Origin: Streptomyces sp. NBC_00620 | GTDB lineage: Bacteria > Actinomycetota > Actinomycetes > Streptomycetales > Streptomycetaceae | Assembly: GCF_026341825.1 (NCBI RefSeq) | Contig: NZ_JAPENY010000002.1 | Coordinates: 992,001-1,056,000 of the forward strand | Direction of reading: 5' to 3' | DNA: 64,000 nt | Shown: positions 1-7,801 of the stretch, in pieces | Layout of the letters: each line of letters begins with the position of its first letter | How positions within the stretch are numbered: the stretch's first letter is position 1 | The notes under the pieces: model-generated | Databases searched by the model: none | Seen by the model: the letters and a program-made list of their open reading frames with translations, nothing else | Told to the model about the DNA's origin: nothing | Translations under genes and position numbers: made by a program

Positions 1-123
1 CGCTGTGGCTTCGGAGACCCGGCCGCGCCATTTGTCGCCGAGCACCAGCGAGACGGCGGCCTGGGAGACCCCGGCGACCTGGGCGACGTCCCGGCTCGTG
101 GGGCGCGTGCTACCTCGTGCCAC
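1..123 (-). CDS. LacI-family transcriptional regulator, N-terminal part (cut by left edge)
   Basis: Only the first 41 codons lie in the window. Read from a GTG at 123 on the minus strand, the protein begins VARGSTRPTSRDVAQVAGVS and continues QAAVSLVLGDKWRGRVSEATA. This is the typical N-terminal helix-turn-helix of LacI/GalR repressors (T-x-x-DVA-x-x-AGVS-x-x-x-VS). A GGAGC Shine-Dalgarno sequence stands about 8 bases before the GTG. The gene diverges from the MFS transporter, so it probably controls that transporter and itself from the 109-bp interval between them. The ligand-binding domain is outside the window, so the effector cannot be guessed. Confidence 0.85.
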   Translation of the reverse strand, partial: MARGSTRPTSRDVAQVAGVSQAAVSLVLGDKWRGRVSEATA

Positions 124-232
124 CGTCGACCTGCTCCCTCGTCTGGACTCGCGGACTGCGCACATGGTACGTATGGGAGAGGACGTTATACGTAAAACTT
201 CAGGCGTCACGGGATTACGAGAAGGGCACGTC
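124..232. promoter_or_regulatory. Divergent promoter region with paired TACGTA boxes
   Basis: The interval between the LacI-type gene and the MFS gene is more AT-rich than its surroundings. It carries two copies of the palindrome TACGTA at 168-173 and 189-194, exactly 21 bp apart, that is two helical turns. This spacing suits a dimeric or tetrameric repressor. The role as an operator is inference. The sequence differs from the usual LacI-type palindrome with a central CG. Confidence 0.35.
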
Positions 233-1492
233 ATGGCCGCGGGATATCTGGAGATCCTCCGGGCGAGGCATGCTGCCCGGCTGCTCACCGGGACGCTGAT
301 AGGGCGGCTGCCGAACGCGACCGCTGCCATCGCCGTCGTGCTCTTCATCCGCGCGGAGGGCGGCAGCTACAGCCTGGCGGGTGCGCTGGCCGCCGTGTAC
401 GGGGTGTCCAACGCGGTGGGGCAGCCGCTGCTCGGGCGGCTCGTGGATATGTACGGGCAGCCGCGTGTGCAGTTGCCTGCCGCGCTCGTCTCGGCTCTCG
501 GGATGGCTCTCTTCGCGTTCGCGGGCACGGACCCGCTGCCGGTCGCGTACGTCGCGATGGCGGTCGCCGGGCTCTTCACGCCGCCCCTGGAAGGCGGTCT
601 GCGAGCGCTGTGGCCCTCCGTCCTCCGCAAGGAGGAACAGGTGCACACCGCGTACGCGATGGACGCCGTGGCGCAGGAAATCATGTTCACCGTCGGGCCG
701 TTGCTCGTGACGCTGTGCGTGGCGCTCTGGTCCGCCCAGGCAGCGCTGCTCGTCCTGAACGTCATCGGCGTCCTGGGCGCCCTCTCCGTGGTCGTGTCGC
801 CCCCCTCGCGCGCGTGGCGCTCGGCTCCCCGCGAGGCGCACTGGCTCGGAGCGCTGCGTTCGGCGGGTCTTGTGGCCCTGCTCGGCGCGTTCCTGTTCGT
901 CGGTATCGCGCTCGGCTCGATCACGGTCGCAGCGTTGTCGTACTCCGACAGCCATGGCGGGGACGCGGTGTACGGCTGGCTGATGGCGGGCATCGGGCTC
1001 GGGGCCCTCGTCGGCGGCACGGTGTACGGCGCGCGCCGGTGGACCGGTGCGCCCGAGCGGCGACTGAGCCTGCTCGTGGCGCTCCTGGCGGTGTGTTACG
1101 TGCCACTGATGCTGGTGCCGGGTCCGGTCGCCATGACGGCGCTCACCGCGCTCGCAGGGGTGTTCCTGGCGCCCTGCATCGCCTGCGCGTTCGTGCTCGT
1201 CGTCCGGCACGCTCCCAGGGGCACCGTCACCGAGGCGTTCTCCTGGCTTGTCACGACGTTCACCGTCGGCGCGTCCGTCGGAACGGGCCTCGCGGGCCCC
1301 GTCGTCGAGTGGGGCGGGGCGGTGTGGGGCTTCGCCGTACCGGGTGTCGCGGGGGCCGCCGCGCTGGTGGTTCTGCTGGCCACGGGGCGGGTCCTCGCAG
1401 CTACCGGGAACACGGAGGTGGTTGCGGTCTCATCGGAAAATGATCCAAACCGTGCCGTCGAACCCCGTTTGCGGTCAGGGGATCGGGCGTAA
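233..1492 (+). CDS. MFS transporter
   Basis: A 419-residue, very hydrophobic protein with about twelve membrane segments, typical in length and pattern for the major facilitator superfamily. The open frame extends further upstream, but those codons overlap the divergent regulator. I chose the ATG at 233 (MAAGYLEILRARHAARLL) because AGAAGGG lies just before it and the first helix (LLTGTLIGRLPNATAAIAVV) follows directly. The family proton- or solute-couples transport across the plasma membrane; the substrate is unknown. The neighbouring LacI-type repressor suggests a sugar-like or small-molecule inducer. The stop lies 9 bp before pafA, so the two may be co-transcribed although their functions look unrelated. 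Confidence 0.85.
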   Translation: MAAGYLEILRARHAARLLTGTLIGRLPNATAAIAVVLFIRAEGGSYSLAGALAAVYGVSNAVGQPLLGRLVDMYGQPRVQLPAALVSALGMALFAFAGTDPLPVAYVAMAVAGLFTPPLEGGLRALWPSVLRKEEQVHTAYAMDAVAQEIMFTVGPLLVTLCVALWSAQAALLVLNVIGVLGALSVVVSPPSRAWRSAPREAHWLGALRSAGLVALLGAFLFVGIALGSITVAALSYSDSHGGDAVYGWLMAGIGLGALVGGTVYGARRWTGAPERRLSLLVALLAVCYVPLMLVPGPVAMTALTALAGVFLAPCIACAFVLVVRHAPRGTVTEAFSWLVTTFTVGASVGTGLAGPVVEWGGAVWGFAVPGVAGAAALVVLLATGRVLAATGNTEVVAVSSENDPNRAVEPRLRSGDRA

Positions 1493-1501
1493 TGTTCAGT
1501 C

Positions 1502-2863
1502 ATGGACCGCCGCATTTTCGGGCTGGAGAACGAGTACGGCGTCACGTGTACGTTCAGGGGACAGCGACGCCTGTCTCCCGACGAGGTGGCGCGGTACCTC
1601 TTCCGCCGTGTCGTGTCATGGGGCCGCAGCAGCAATGTCTTTCTGCGGAACGGCGCCCGCCTCTATCTCGACGTGGGATCACATCCGGAATACGCGACAC
1701 CCGAATGTGACAACGTGACCGAACTGGTCACCCACGACAAGGCCGGCGAGCGCATTCTCGAAGGACTCCTGGTAGACGCCGAACGACGCCTGCACGAGGA
1801 AGGAATCGCGGGCGACGTCTACCTGTTCAAGAACAACACCGACTCGGCAGGCAACTCCTACGGGTGCCACGAGAACTATCTGGTGGCCCGGCACGGGGAG
1901 TTCTCCCGGCTCGCGGACATTCTTATTCCGTTCCTCGTCACCCGCCAACTTCTGTGCGGGGCGGGCAAGGTCTTGCAGACCCCGCGCGGTGCCGTGTACT
2001 GCGTGAGTCAGCGGGCCGAGCACATCTGGGAGGGCGTCTCCTCCGCGACGACCCGCTCCCGGCCCATCATCAACACACGCGACGAACCGCACGCGGACGC
2101 AGAGCGCTACCGCCGGCTGCACGTCATCGTCGGCGACTCGAACATGTCCGAGACGACCATGCTCCTCAAGGTCGGTGCCACCGACCTCGTGCTGCGCATG
2201 ATCGAAGCGGGCACGGTGATGCGCGACCTCACCCTGGAGAACCCGATCCGGGCGATCCGCGAGGTCAGCCACGACATCACGGGCCGGCGCAAGGTGCGCC
2301 TGGCCAGCGGCCGGGAGGCCTCCGCGCTGGACGTGCAGCGCGAGTACTACGAGAAGGCCGTGGACTTCGTGGAGCGCCGCGGTATCCGTACCGGAGTCGT
2401 CGAGCAGGTTCTGGAGCTGTGGGGTCGCACGCTGGACTCGATCGAGTCCGAGGACCTCGACCGGATCGGCACCGAGATCGACTGGGTCATGAAGTACCAG
2501 CTCATCGAGCGGTACCGGGCGAAGCACAACATGACCATGTCCAACCCGCGCGTCGCGCAGATAGACCTCGCCTACCACGACATCCACCGTCGGCGAGGTC
2601 TTTACTACCTCCTGGAGAGGAAGGGACAAGCCGCCCGTATCTGCAACGACTTGAAGATCTTCGAGGGCAAGTCCGTGCCCCCGCAGACCACTCGGGCGCG
2701 GTTGCGCGGCGATTTCATCCGGCGTGCTCAGGAACAGCGCCGGGACTTCACGGTCGACTGGGTGCATCTCAAGCTCAACGACCAGGCGCAGCGCACCGTG
2801 TTGTGCAAGGACCCGTTCCGTAGTGTCGACGACCGGGTGGAGAAGCTGATCGCGGGAATGTGA
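1502..2863 (+). CDS. pafA: Pup--protein ligase PafA
   Basis: This 453-residue protein is the actinobacterial ligase that phosphorylates the C-terminal glutamate of the ubiquitin-like protein Pup and joins it to substrate lysines, marking proteins for the proteasome. The glutamine-synthetase-like active site is visible: FGLENEYGV at residues 6-14 supplies the metal-binding glutamates. [17 protein letters not shown] follows, with Asp57 as the catalytic base known for the family. Length is normal. The usual partners (pup, dop, prcBA, ATPase) would lie to the left, outside the window; here the LacI/MFS pair separates them from pafA. The ATG at 1502 is the first in frame with the conserved N-terminus. 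Two strong hairpins follow the stop. Confidence 0.97.
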   Translation: MDRRIFGLENEYGVTCTFRGQRRLSPDEVARYLFRRVVSWGRSSNVFLRNGARLYLDVGSHPEYATPECDNVTELVTHDKAGERILEGLLVDAERRLHEEGIAGDVYLFKNNTDSAGNSYGCHENYLVARHGEFSRLADILIPFLVTRQLLCGAGKVLQTPRGAVYCVSQRAEHIWEGVSSATTRSRPIINTRDEPHADAERYRRLHVIVGDSNMSETTMLLKVGATDLVLRMIEAGTVMRDLTLENPIRAIREVSHDITGRRKVRLASGREASALDVQREYYEKAVDFVERRGIRTGVVEQVLELWGRTLDSIESEDLDRIGTEIDWVMKYQLIERYRAKHNMTMSNPRVAQIDLAYHDIHRRRGLYYLLERKGQAARICNDLKIFEGKSVPPQTTRARLRGDFIRRAQEQRRDFTVDWVHLKLNDQAQRTVLCKDPFRSVDDRVEKLIAGM

Positions 2864-2883
2864 GCCGAGTGTTCCGGCCATGT

Positions 2884-2915
2884 CCCCCACTCTCGACTTC
2901 GCTCGAGAGTGGGGG
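2884..2915 (+). terminator. Strong terminator hairpin after pafA
   Basis: A perfect 13-bp stem (CCCCCACTCTCGA paired with TCGAGAGTGGGGG) with a 6-nt loop starts 20 bp after the pafA stop. There is no long U-tract, which is normal for Streptomyces terminators. Confidence 0.85.
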
Positions 2916-2936
2916 CCCTCACCGGAACGCAACGCG

Positions 2937-2965
2937 GGGCGCCGTACGTTTTCCGTACGGCGCCC
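2937..2965 (+). terminator. Second hairpin after pafA
   Basis: A perfect 12-bp stem (GGGCGCCGTACG paired with CGTACGGCGCCC) with a TTTTC loop follows the first hairpin by 21 bp and precedes the FKBP lipoprotein gene. Together they insulate pafA from the downstream gene. Confidence 0.75.
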
Positions 2966-3029
2966 TTCTCAGGTCGTAGAGTTGCGCGCACTCCATCAAC
3001 CAAGATCGACCGATACGAGGGCCCCCACC

Positions 3030-4040
3030 GTGCGCCGACGCTCACTCCTTCTAGCCGTACCCGCTGGACTTGTCACACTCGCCGGATGCGGTGACGACGA
3101 CTCGGACACGGCCAAGTCCAGCAGCAGCCCGTCGGATGCGGCCTCGGATTCGGCCTCCGCCTCGGCGGCACCACCGCCGAAGATCGTCGACGGTCCGCTG
3201 CCCGGCATCACGGCCGGTACGAAGTTCGGCGAGAAGCCCACCGTCGCCAAGGGCAGCGGTGACCCGTCGAAGGACCTGGCCGTCAAGACGGTCATCGCGG
3301 GCAGCGGCAAGACGGTCGCGGAGAACGACTACGTGCAGGCCCACTACCTCGGCCAGGTCTGGGCGACGGCGAAGGTCTTCGACAACTCCTACGACCGCAA
3401 GACGCCGCTGCTCATCCAGCTCGCGCAGGGCAGCATCATCGACGGCTGGCGCTACGGCCTGGTGGGCAAGAAGGTCGGCAGCCGCGTCGAGATGGCCGTG
3501 CCGCCGACCTGGGGCTACGGCACGGAGGGGAACACGCAGGCGGGCATCAAGGGCACCGACACCCTGGTGTTCGTCGTCGACATCCAGAACACCTTCAACT
3601 CCAAGAGCTCCGCCGCGGGCAAGACGGTCGCGCAGGACAACATCGACCTCCCGAAGGTCGGCACCAACACCGACGGCAAGGCCCCCTCCATCGACGTGCC
3701 GAAGGCGGACGCCCCGACGAAGCTCGTGGCGAACTACGTCCTCGAGGGCGACGGCGCGGAGCTCGCGGCCGACAGCACCGTCCTGGTGCAGTACAAGGGC
3801 GTGCTCTGGGCCGACGGCAAGGAGTTCGACTCGACGTACAGCAGGGACGCGCTGACCTCGTTCTCGCTCACGCAGGTCGTCAAGGGCTGGGCGCAGGGTC
3901 TGACGGGCAAGAAGGTCGGCAGCCGTGTCCTGATCGTCGTCCCGCCGAGCCTGGGCTACGGCGACAGCCCCCCGGAGGGAAGCGGCATCAGCAAGGACTC
4001 CACGCTGGTCTTCACGGTCGACATCCTGGCGAAGATGTAA
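3030..4040 (+). CDS. Secreted lipoprotein with two FKBP-type peptidyl-prolyl isomerase domains
   Basis: A 336-residue exported lipoprotein. From the GTG at 3030 the N-terminus reads MRRRSLLLAVPAGLVTLAGC: basic start, hydrophobic core and lipobox LAGC with the lipidated Cys20. A Ser/Ala-rich linker follows. Then come two tandem FKBP folds, roughly residues 90-190 and 225-335, each with the hallmarks of the family (DNSYDRKTPL and DSTYSRDALT; VVPPSLGYGDSPP in the second). FKBPs catalyse cis-trans isomerisation of prolyl bonds, so this one should assist folding outside the membrane. An upstream in-frame extension crosses the hairpins after pafA and is rejected. The first domain has lost some canonical pocket residues, for example PPTWGYGTEG where PPxxGYG is usual. 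Confidence 0.92.
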   Translation: MRRRSLLLAVPAGLVTLAGCGDDDSDTAKSSSSPSDAASDSASASAAPPPKIVDGPLPGITAGTKFGEKPTVAKGSGDPSKDLAVKTVIAGSGKTVAENDYVQAHYLGQVWATAKVFDNSYDRKTPLLIQLAQGSIIDGWRYGLVGKKVGSRVEMAVPPTWGYGTEGNTQAGIKGTDTLVFVVDIQNTFNSKSSAAGKTVAQDNIDLPKVGTNTDGKAPSIDVPKADAPTKLVANYVLEGDGAELAADSTVLVQYKGVLWADGKEFDSTYSRDALTSFSLTQVVKGWAQGLTGKKVGSRVLIVVPPSLGYGDSPPEGSGISKDSTLVFTVDILAKM

Positions 4041-4109
4041 CGCCTTCGGGGATGTGAGACTGTCGGTGTTGCTTTAAGGCCTTTACGCGAACAAGCAGGA
4101 GCTAGAGAC

Positions 4110-4481
4110 GTGAGCATCGAGAAGCCCGAGATCGACTTCCCGGGCGGCGAGCCCCCGGCGGACCTCGAGATCAAGGACATCTGGGAGGGCGACGGGGCGG
4201 TGGCCAAGGCCGGCGACTTCGTCAAGGTCCACTACGTGGGCGTGGCCTTCTCCACCGGCGAGGAGTTCGACGCCTCCTGGAACCGCGGCACCCCGCTCGA
4301 GTTCCAGCTCGGCGTCGGCCAGGTCATCAGCGGCTGGGACAAGGGCGTGCAGGGCATGAAGGTCGGCGGCCGCCGCCAGCTGGTCATCCCCTCGCACCTC
4401 GCGTACGGCGACCGCGGCGCCGGTGGCCGGATCGCCCCGGGCGAGACGCTGATCTTCGTCTGCGACCTCGTCGCGGTCTGA
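4110..4481 (+). CDS. Cytoplasmic FKBP-type peptidyl-prolyl cis-trans isomerase
   Basis: A compact, single-domain FKBP of 123 residues without a signal peptide. Characteristic blocks are VKVHYVGVAFSTGEEFDASW, PLEFQLGVGQVISGWDKGV, QGMKVGGRRQLVIPSHLAYG and GETLIFVCDLV, which cover the whole FK506-binding fold. The GTG at 4110 has AGGAGCT before it. It follows the secreted FKBP by 69 bp and is ended by a strong hairpin, so the two isomerase genes probably form one unit, one acting in the cytoplasm and one outside. Confidence 0.95.
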   Translation: MSIEKPEIDFPGGEPPADLEIKDIWEGDGAVAKAGDFVKVHYVGVAFSTGEEFDASWNRGTPLEFQLGVGQVISGWDKGVQGMKVGGRRQLVIPSHLAYGDRGAGGRIAPGETLIFVCDLVAV

Positions 4482-4555
4482 TCGAGAGGATCGAGAGGGT
4501 CACGGTCCGATCTTCGTACATCATCTGGCGAAGTCTGACCGGACTTGATCATCTG

Positions 4556-4583
4556 GGGCCCATGCCTGTCCGGGCATGGGCCC
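4556..4583 (+). terminator. Terminator hairpin after the FKBP gene
   Basis: An 11-bp perfect stem (GGGCCCATGCC with GGCATGGGCCC) and a 6-nt loop are followed by TCGGCTTTT. It separates the FKBP genes from pafB. Confidence 0.85.
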
Positions 4584-4650
4584 TCGGCTTTTGCCACGAC
4601 TGTCCGGAGCGGTACGGTCATCGGTCGGAAGCACCATAGGAAGGGCGTCG

Positions 4651-5604
4651 ATGGCCATTGCCAAGGCCGAGCGGCTGATGAACCTGGCGCTGTGTCTGCT
4701 GGGGACACGGCGGCCGCTCAGCAAGCGCGAACTTCGCGAGTCCATCGAGGCCTACCTCGAGGCGAGCTCGGACGACTCCTTCAACAGGATGTTCGAGCGC
4801 GACAAGGACGATCTGCGCGAACTCGGCCTGGTCATCGAGACGGTGGAGAACCTCGACGGTGAGGTCGGCTATCTCGCGCGCCGCGACAGCAACCGGCTGC
4901 CGGCCATCACGCTCGACGCCGAGGAGGCCGCCGCCCTCGGGCTGGCCGCCAAGGTCTGGCAGCAGGCCCGCCTTGCGGGTGCCGCCAGCGGCGCCCTGCA
5001 GAAGCTGCGCGCCGCGGGACTGCCCGAGGACGTCGACCCGTACGAGCCCCATGGCGCCCTGGAACCACACATCCCCGTGCACGAGGCGGCCTTCGAGCCG
5101 CTGATGCTCGCCTGCCGCGACCGCCGCCCGGTCGCCTTCGACTACCGCAAGGCCACCGCCGTGCGGCCCGAGCCCCGCCATGTCGAGCCGTGGGCCCTGG
5201 AGTGCTGGCGCGGTCACTGGTACCTGGCGGGCTGGGACCGCGACCGCGGAGCCGAGCGCGTCTTCCGGCTCTCGCGGATCACCGGCAAGGTCCGCACCCG
5301 GGCGGGCCGGTACACGGCCGAGGTGCCCGACGTCGTCACCGTGCGCGAGACGGTCGCGGGCTGGGCGGGCGAGATCGCCGACCGCTCCGCGCTCATCCGG
5401 CTGCGCACCGGGTCCGGCTACCCGCTGCGGGCCAAAGCCGTCTCCGTACGGGAACTGGGCGGGGGCTGGGACGAGTTGGAGATTCCGTACGGGCATGGCC
5501 TGGACGCCTGGCTGGTCGAGTTCGGGCCCGATGTGGTGGTCCTGGAACCGTCCGAGCTGCGGGCGGATGTCGTGGACCGGCTGCGCGCCGTGGCCAAGGG
5601 CTGA
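4651..5604 (+). CDS. pafB: WYL-domain transcriptional regulator PafB
   Basis: A 317-residue regulator with an N-terminal winged helix (about residues 1-60, beginning MAIAKAERLMNLALCLLGTR) and a C-terminal WYL domain. The name-giving motif reads GHWYLAGWD near residue 190 in a stretch with EPWALECWRG. In mycobacteria PafB and PafC act together as a WYL-type activator of the RecA-independent DNA-damage response, and they lie beside the Pup ligase as here. The ATG at 4651 follows AGGAAGG; in-frame codons further upstream run into the terminator of the previous gene. pafC starts 16 bp after the stop, so the two are co-transcribed. Confidence 0.93.
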   Translation: MAIAKAERLMNLALCLLGTRRPLSKRELRESIEAYLEASSDDSFNRMFERDKDDLRELGLVIETVENLDGEVGYLARRDSNRLPAITLDAEEAAALGLAAKVWQQARLAGAASGALQKLRAAGLPEDVDPYEPHGALEPHIPVHEAAFEPLMLACRDRRPVAFDYRKATAVRPEPRHVEPWALECWRGHWYLAGWDRDRGAERVFRLSRITGKVRTRAGRYTAEVPDVVTVRETVAGWAGEIADRSALIRLRTGSGYPLRAKAVSVRELGGGWDELEIPYGHGLDAWLVEFGPDVVVLEPSELRADVVDRLRAVAKG

Positions 5605-5620
5605 GGGGGAACGTAAGAAA

Positions 5621-6649
5621 GTGGCAGGAAAACCGGCCAGGCCGACGAACGCGATCGACCAGACCCGGCGGATGCTCTCCCTGGTGACGTATCTGCGTGA
5701 GCGCCCCGGCGCGCGCGTCAGCGATGTCGCCCGGGCCTTCGGGATCACCGAGGACGAGCTGATCTCCGACCTCGACGTGCTGCCGCTGTGCGGGACCAGC
5801 TTCCGCGGCGGCGATCTGCTCGACATCGACACCGACGGCGACCGGATCTGGTGGCGCAACCCGGGTGCCCTCGGCGCGGACGCGGCCGAGCCCCTGCGGA
5901 TCGCCGCCGACGAGGCGACCGCGCTGCTCGTCGCCGCCCGTGCGGTGTCCACACTGCCCGGACTGCGCGAGGGCGACCGGCAGGCACTGCTGCGCGCCAC
6001 CGCCAAGGTGGAGGCCGCCTCGGGCGAGGCGGCCGGGGCCAGCTCCCGGCTGTCGGTCACCTTCGAATCCGAGGGCGGCGTCTTCGCGGACGTCGACCGG
6101 GCCATCTCCGAGCGGCGCCGGCTGTGGATCCGCTACTACTCGCCCTCGCGCGACGAGCTCTCCGAGCGTGAGATCGACCCGATCCGCCTGGTCAGCGTCG
6201 GCCACACCTATGTGGAGGCCTGGTGCCGCCGCTCCGAGGCGCGCCGCACCTTCCGGCTGGACCGGGTCGCCGAGATCCGCATCCTGGACGAGCCGTCCGC
6301 GCCGCCCGAGATCGAGATGCGGGACCTCTCCGAGGGGCTTGTGCAGCCGGCGGCCGAGGACCCCGAGGTGGTCGTGGAGGTCGGCCCCGGCGGACGCTGG
6401 GTCGCCGAGTACTACCCGCACGACAGCGCGGACGAGCTGCCGGACGGCGGGCTGCGCATCACCTTGCGGACCCCCGATCCCACCTCGCTGCGACGGCTGG
6501 CGCTGCGCCTCGGCCGCGACGGCCGGATCGTGTCGCCGCAGGATCTCGCGGACAGCGCCCAGCAGGCGGCCCGTGAGGCCCTCGCGGCCTACGACGGGCC
6601 ACAGGGAGCTCAGGACGGGCCGTACGACAGGCAGGAGCAGGGGCTTTGA
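5621..6649 (+). CDS. pafC: WYL-domain transcriptional regulator PafC
   Basis: A 342-residue paralogue of PafB and its presumed heteromeric partner. Starting at the GTG at 5621 (SD GAGGGGGA), it has an N-terminal helix-turn-helix (SLVTYLRERPGARVSDVARA) and a C-terminal WYL domain. The ligand-contact motif is degenerate, reading HTYVEAWC around residue 195 where PafB has HWYLAGWD. In the mycobacterial system the two proteins sense single-stranded DNA or another damage signal jointly. The stop codon overlaps the start of the next small gene. Confidence 0.92.
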   Translation: MAGKPARPTNAIDQTRRMLSLVTYLRERPGARVSDVARAFGITEDELISDLDVLPLCGTSFRGGDLLDIDTDGDRIWWRNPGALGADAAEPLRIAADEATALLVAARAVSTLPGLREGDRQALLRATAKVEAASGEAAGASSRLSVTFESEGGVFADVDRAISERRRLWIRYYSPSRDELSEREIDPIRLVSVGHTYVEAWCRRSEARRTFRLDRVAEIRILDEPSAPPEIEMRDLSEGLVQPAAEDPEVVVEVGPGGRWVAEYYPHDSADELPDGGLRITLRTPDPTSLRRLALRLGRDGRIVSPQDLADSAQQAAREALAAYDGPQGAQDGPYDRQEQGL

Positions 6650-7005
6650 GCACGTCGACGATGTCTGGTGCGTCGGAGAAGACCGGTGTGGCGGGGAGGA
6701 CCGGAGCCTCGGAGCGGGCCGGTGTGTCCTCGGGCGCACCGGAGATGTCGGTCGTCACCGCGTTCGCCGGGATGAGAAGAGTGGTCGAGACGGTGTTCAG
6801 GGCCGGCTGCCCCGACTGCCGGACCGACTTCGAGCTCAGGGCGAGCGCCCTGATGCTGGCCATCGGCGCCTCCAGCCGCACCACCTTCTACTCCTTCACC
6901 TGCCCGGAGTGCGGCGCCGCCGTCCGCAAGCCCGCCGGTGAACGCATCGTCGAACTCCTCACGGTGGGCGGCGTACGGACACTGCGTCTGCACTCGACCG
7001 GCTAG
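6646..7005 (+). CDS. Small zinc-ribbon-like protein of unknown function
   Basis: A 119-residue protein with a Ser/Gly-rich N-terminal 35 residues and a core containing two cysteine pairs, CPDC (55-58) and CPEC (86-89). Their spacing suits a zinc ribbon. TFYSFTCPECGAAVRKP resembles the knuckle of bacterial RNA- or DNA-linked ribbons. I do not recognise a named family. The TTG at 6646 overlaps the pafC stop and has GGAGCAGGGG upstream, which argues for translational coupling. An ATG at 6661 is the alternative and loses only five residues. Position suggests co-transcription with pafBC. Confidence 0.75.
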   Translation: MSTSTMSGASEKTGVAGRTGASERAGVSSGAPEMSVVTAFAGMRRVVETVFRAGCPDCRTDFELRASALMLAIGASSRTTFYSFTCPECGAAVRKPAGERIVELLTVGGVRTLRLHSTG

Positions 7006-7025
7006 GACGGTCTAGGGTCGGCTTC

Positions 7026-7220
7026 ATGTTCTGGCCGATGTTTGCGATCGCTGTGGGTTTCCTGGGAATCGCCGTTCTCGGCGTGCTCGCTGTCCGTGTC
7101 TTCCTGGAAGCGGAGCGTCTGGGGCGACAGGTTTCCGACTCCGCTCTGCGCATCGGCAGGGCCGCCGAGGACCTGGAGCGCGCGGCTGTGACCACGGCTC
7201 GCTCTGTGGATGCCCTGTGA
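7026..7220 (+). CDS. Small single-pass membrane protein
   Basis: A 64-residue protein: one membrane segment (MFWPMFAIAVGFLGIAVLGV) followed by a charged amphipathic helix (RVFLEAERLGRQVSDSALRI). It lies 20 bp after the zinc-ribbon gene, in the same direction. Its topology resembles small bacterial anchor proteins, but no function can be assigned. Confidence 0.7.
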   Translation: MFWPMFAIAVGFLGIAVLGVLAVRVFLEAERLGRQVSDSALRIGRAAEDLERAAVTTARSVDAL

Positions 7221-7345
7221 GTAGTGGCGCACGCCGCGGTTTGTATGGCTTTCGCCCTGTCACCTATCCGGCAACGGCAGGTACGCTCATGGTCGCGGCC
7301 CGGATAAACGAGGCGCGGGTCGCGAACTGGGAGTACGCACAGGGA

Positions 7346-7420
7346 TTGCCCCGCGTTTACCCCTGAGCGTTACGATCGCTGTCAGCGCGACGATCGGACA
7401 CATGTCCGACCGATCGGACA
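7346..7420 (+). promoter_or_regulatory. Candidate tatA promoter and operator
   Basis: The 240 bp before tatA hold a possible promoter (TTGCCC at 7346-7351, TACGAT at 7371-7376; spacing 19, so weak). Behind it is a striking operator-like block. TCGGACA and its inverse TGTCCGA form a palindrome at 7394-7409 (7-bp arms, 2-bp centre). CGATCGGACA then recurs as a direct repeat at 7391-7400 and 7411-7420, a 20-bp period. The binding factor is unknown. Confidence 0.45.
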
Positions 7421-7460
7421 GCCCCCATTCCATGCCGCCTCGGTGAGAAGGTAAAGACTT

Positions 7461-7754
7461 ATGTTCGGAAGGCTCGGCGCTCCCGAGATCATTCTCATCC
7501 TCGTCGTCATCATCCTGCTGTTCGGCGCGAAGAAGCTTCCGGACATGGCGCGCTCCCTCGGCAAGTCCGCGCGCATCCTGAAGAGCGAGGCCAAGGCCAT
7601 GAAGACGGAGGGCCAGGACACGGCCGCCGCTCCGGCCGCCCCGCCGGCCACCGACGAGCAGCCCCCGGCTCAGCGCACCATCCAGGCCGCACCCGGCGAC
7701 GTGACCAGCTCCCGCCCGGTCACCGAGCCGACGGACTCGACGACCAAGCGCTGA
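7461..7754 (+). CDS. tatA: Sec-independent (Tat) translocase subunit TatA
   Basis: A 97-residue protein with the TatA plan: a short N-terminal membrane helix ([16 protein letters not shown]), the [20 protein letters not shown] hinge and amphipathic helix, then a charged, Pro/Ala-rich tail. TatA multimers form the pore through which TatC-bound folded proteins with twin-arginine signals cross the membrane. tatC follows after 47 bp, forming a tatAC operon. No tatB-like gene is next to it, as is usual in Streptomyces where tatB sits elsewhere. The ATG at 7461 has GAGAAGG before it. Confidence 0.96.
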   Translation: MFGRLGAPEIILILVVIILLFGAKKLPDMARSLGKSARILKSEAKAMKTEGQDTAAAPAAPPATDEQPPAQRTIQAAPGDVTSSRPVTEPTDSTTKR

Positions 7755-7801
7755 CGCAGGGCCGGTGACCTCCGGCCCGCCGCACGAGATGGGAACGTGG
7801 G

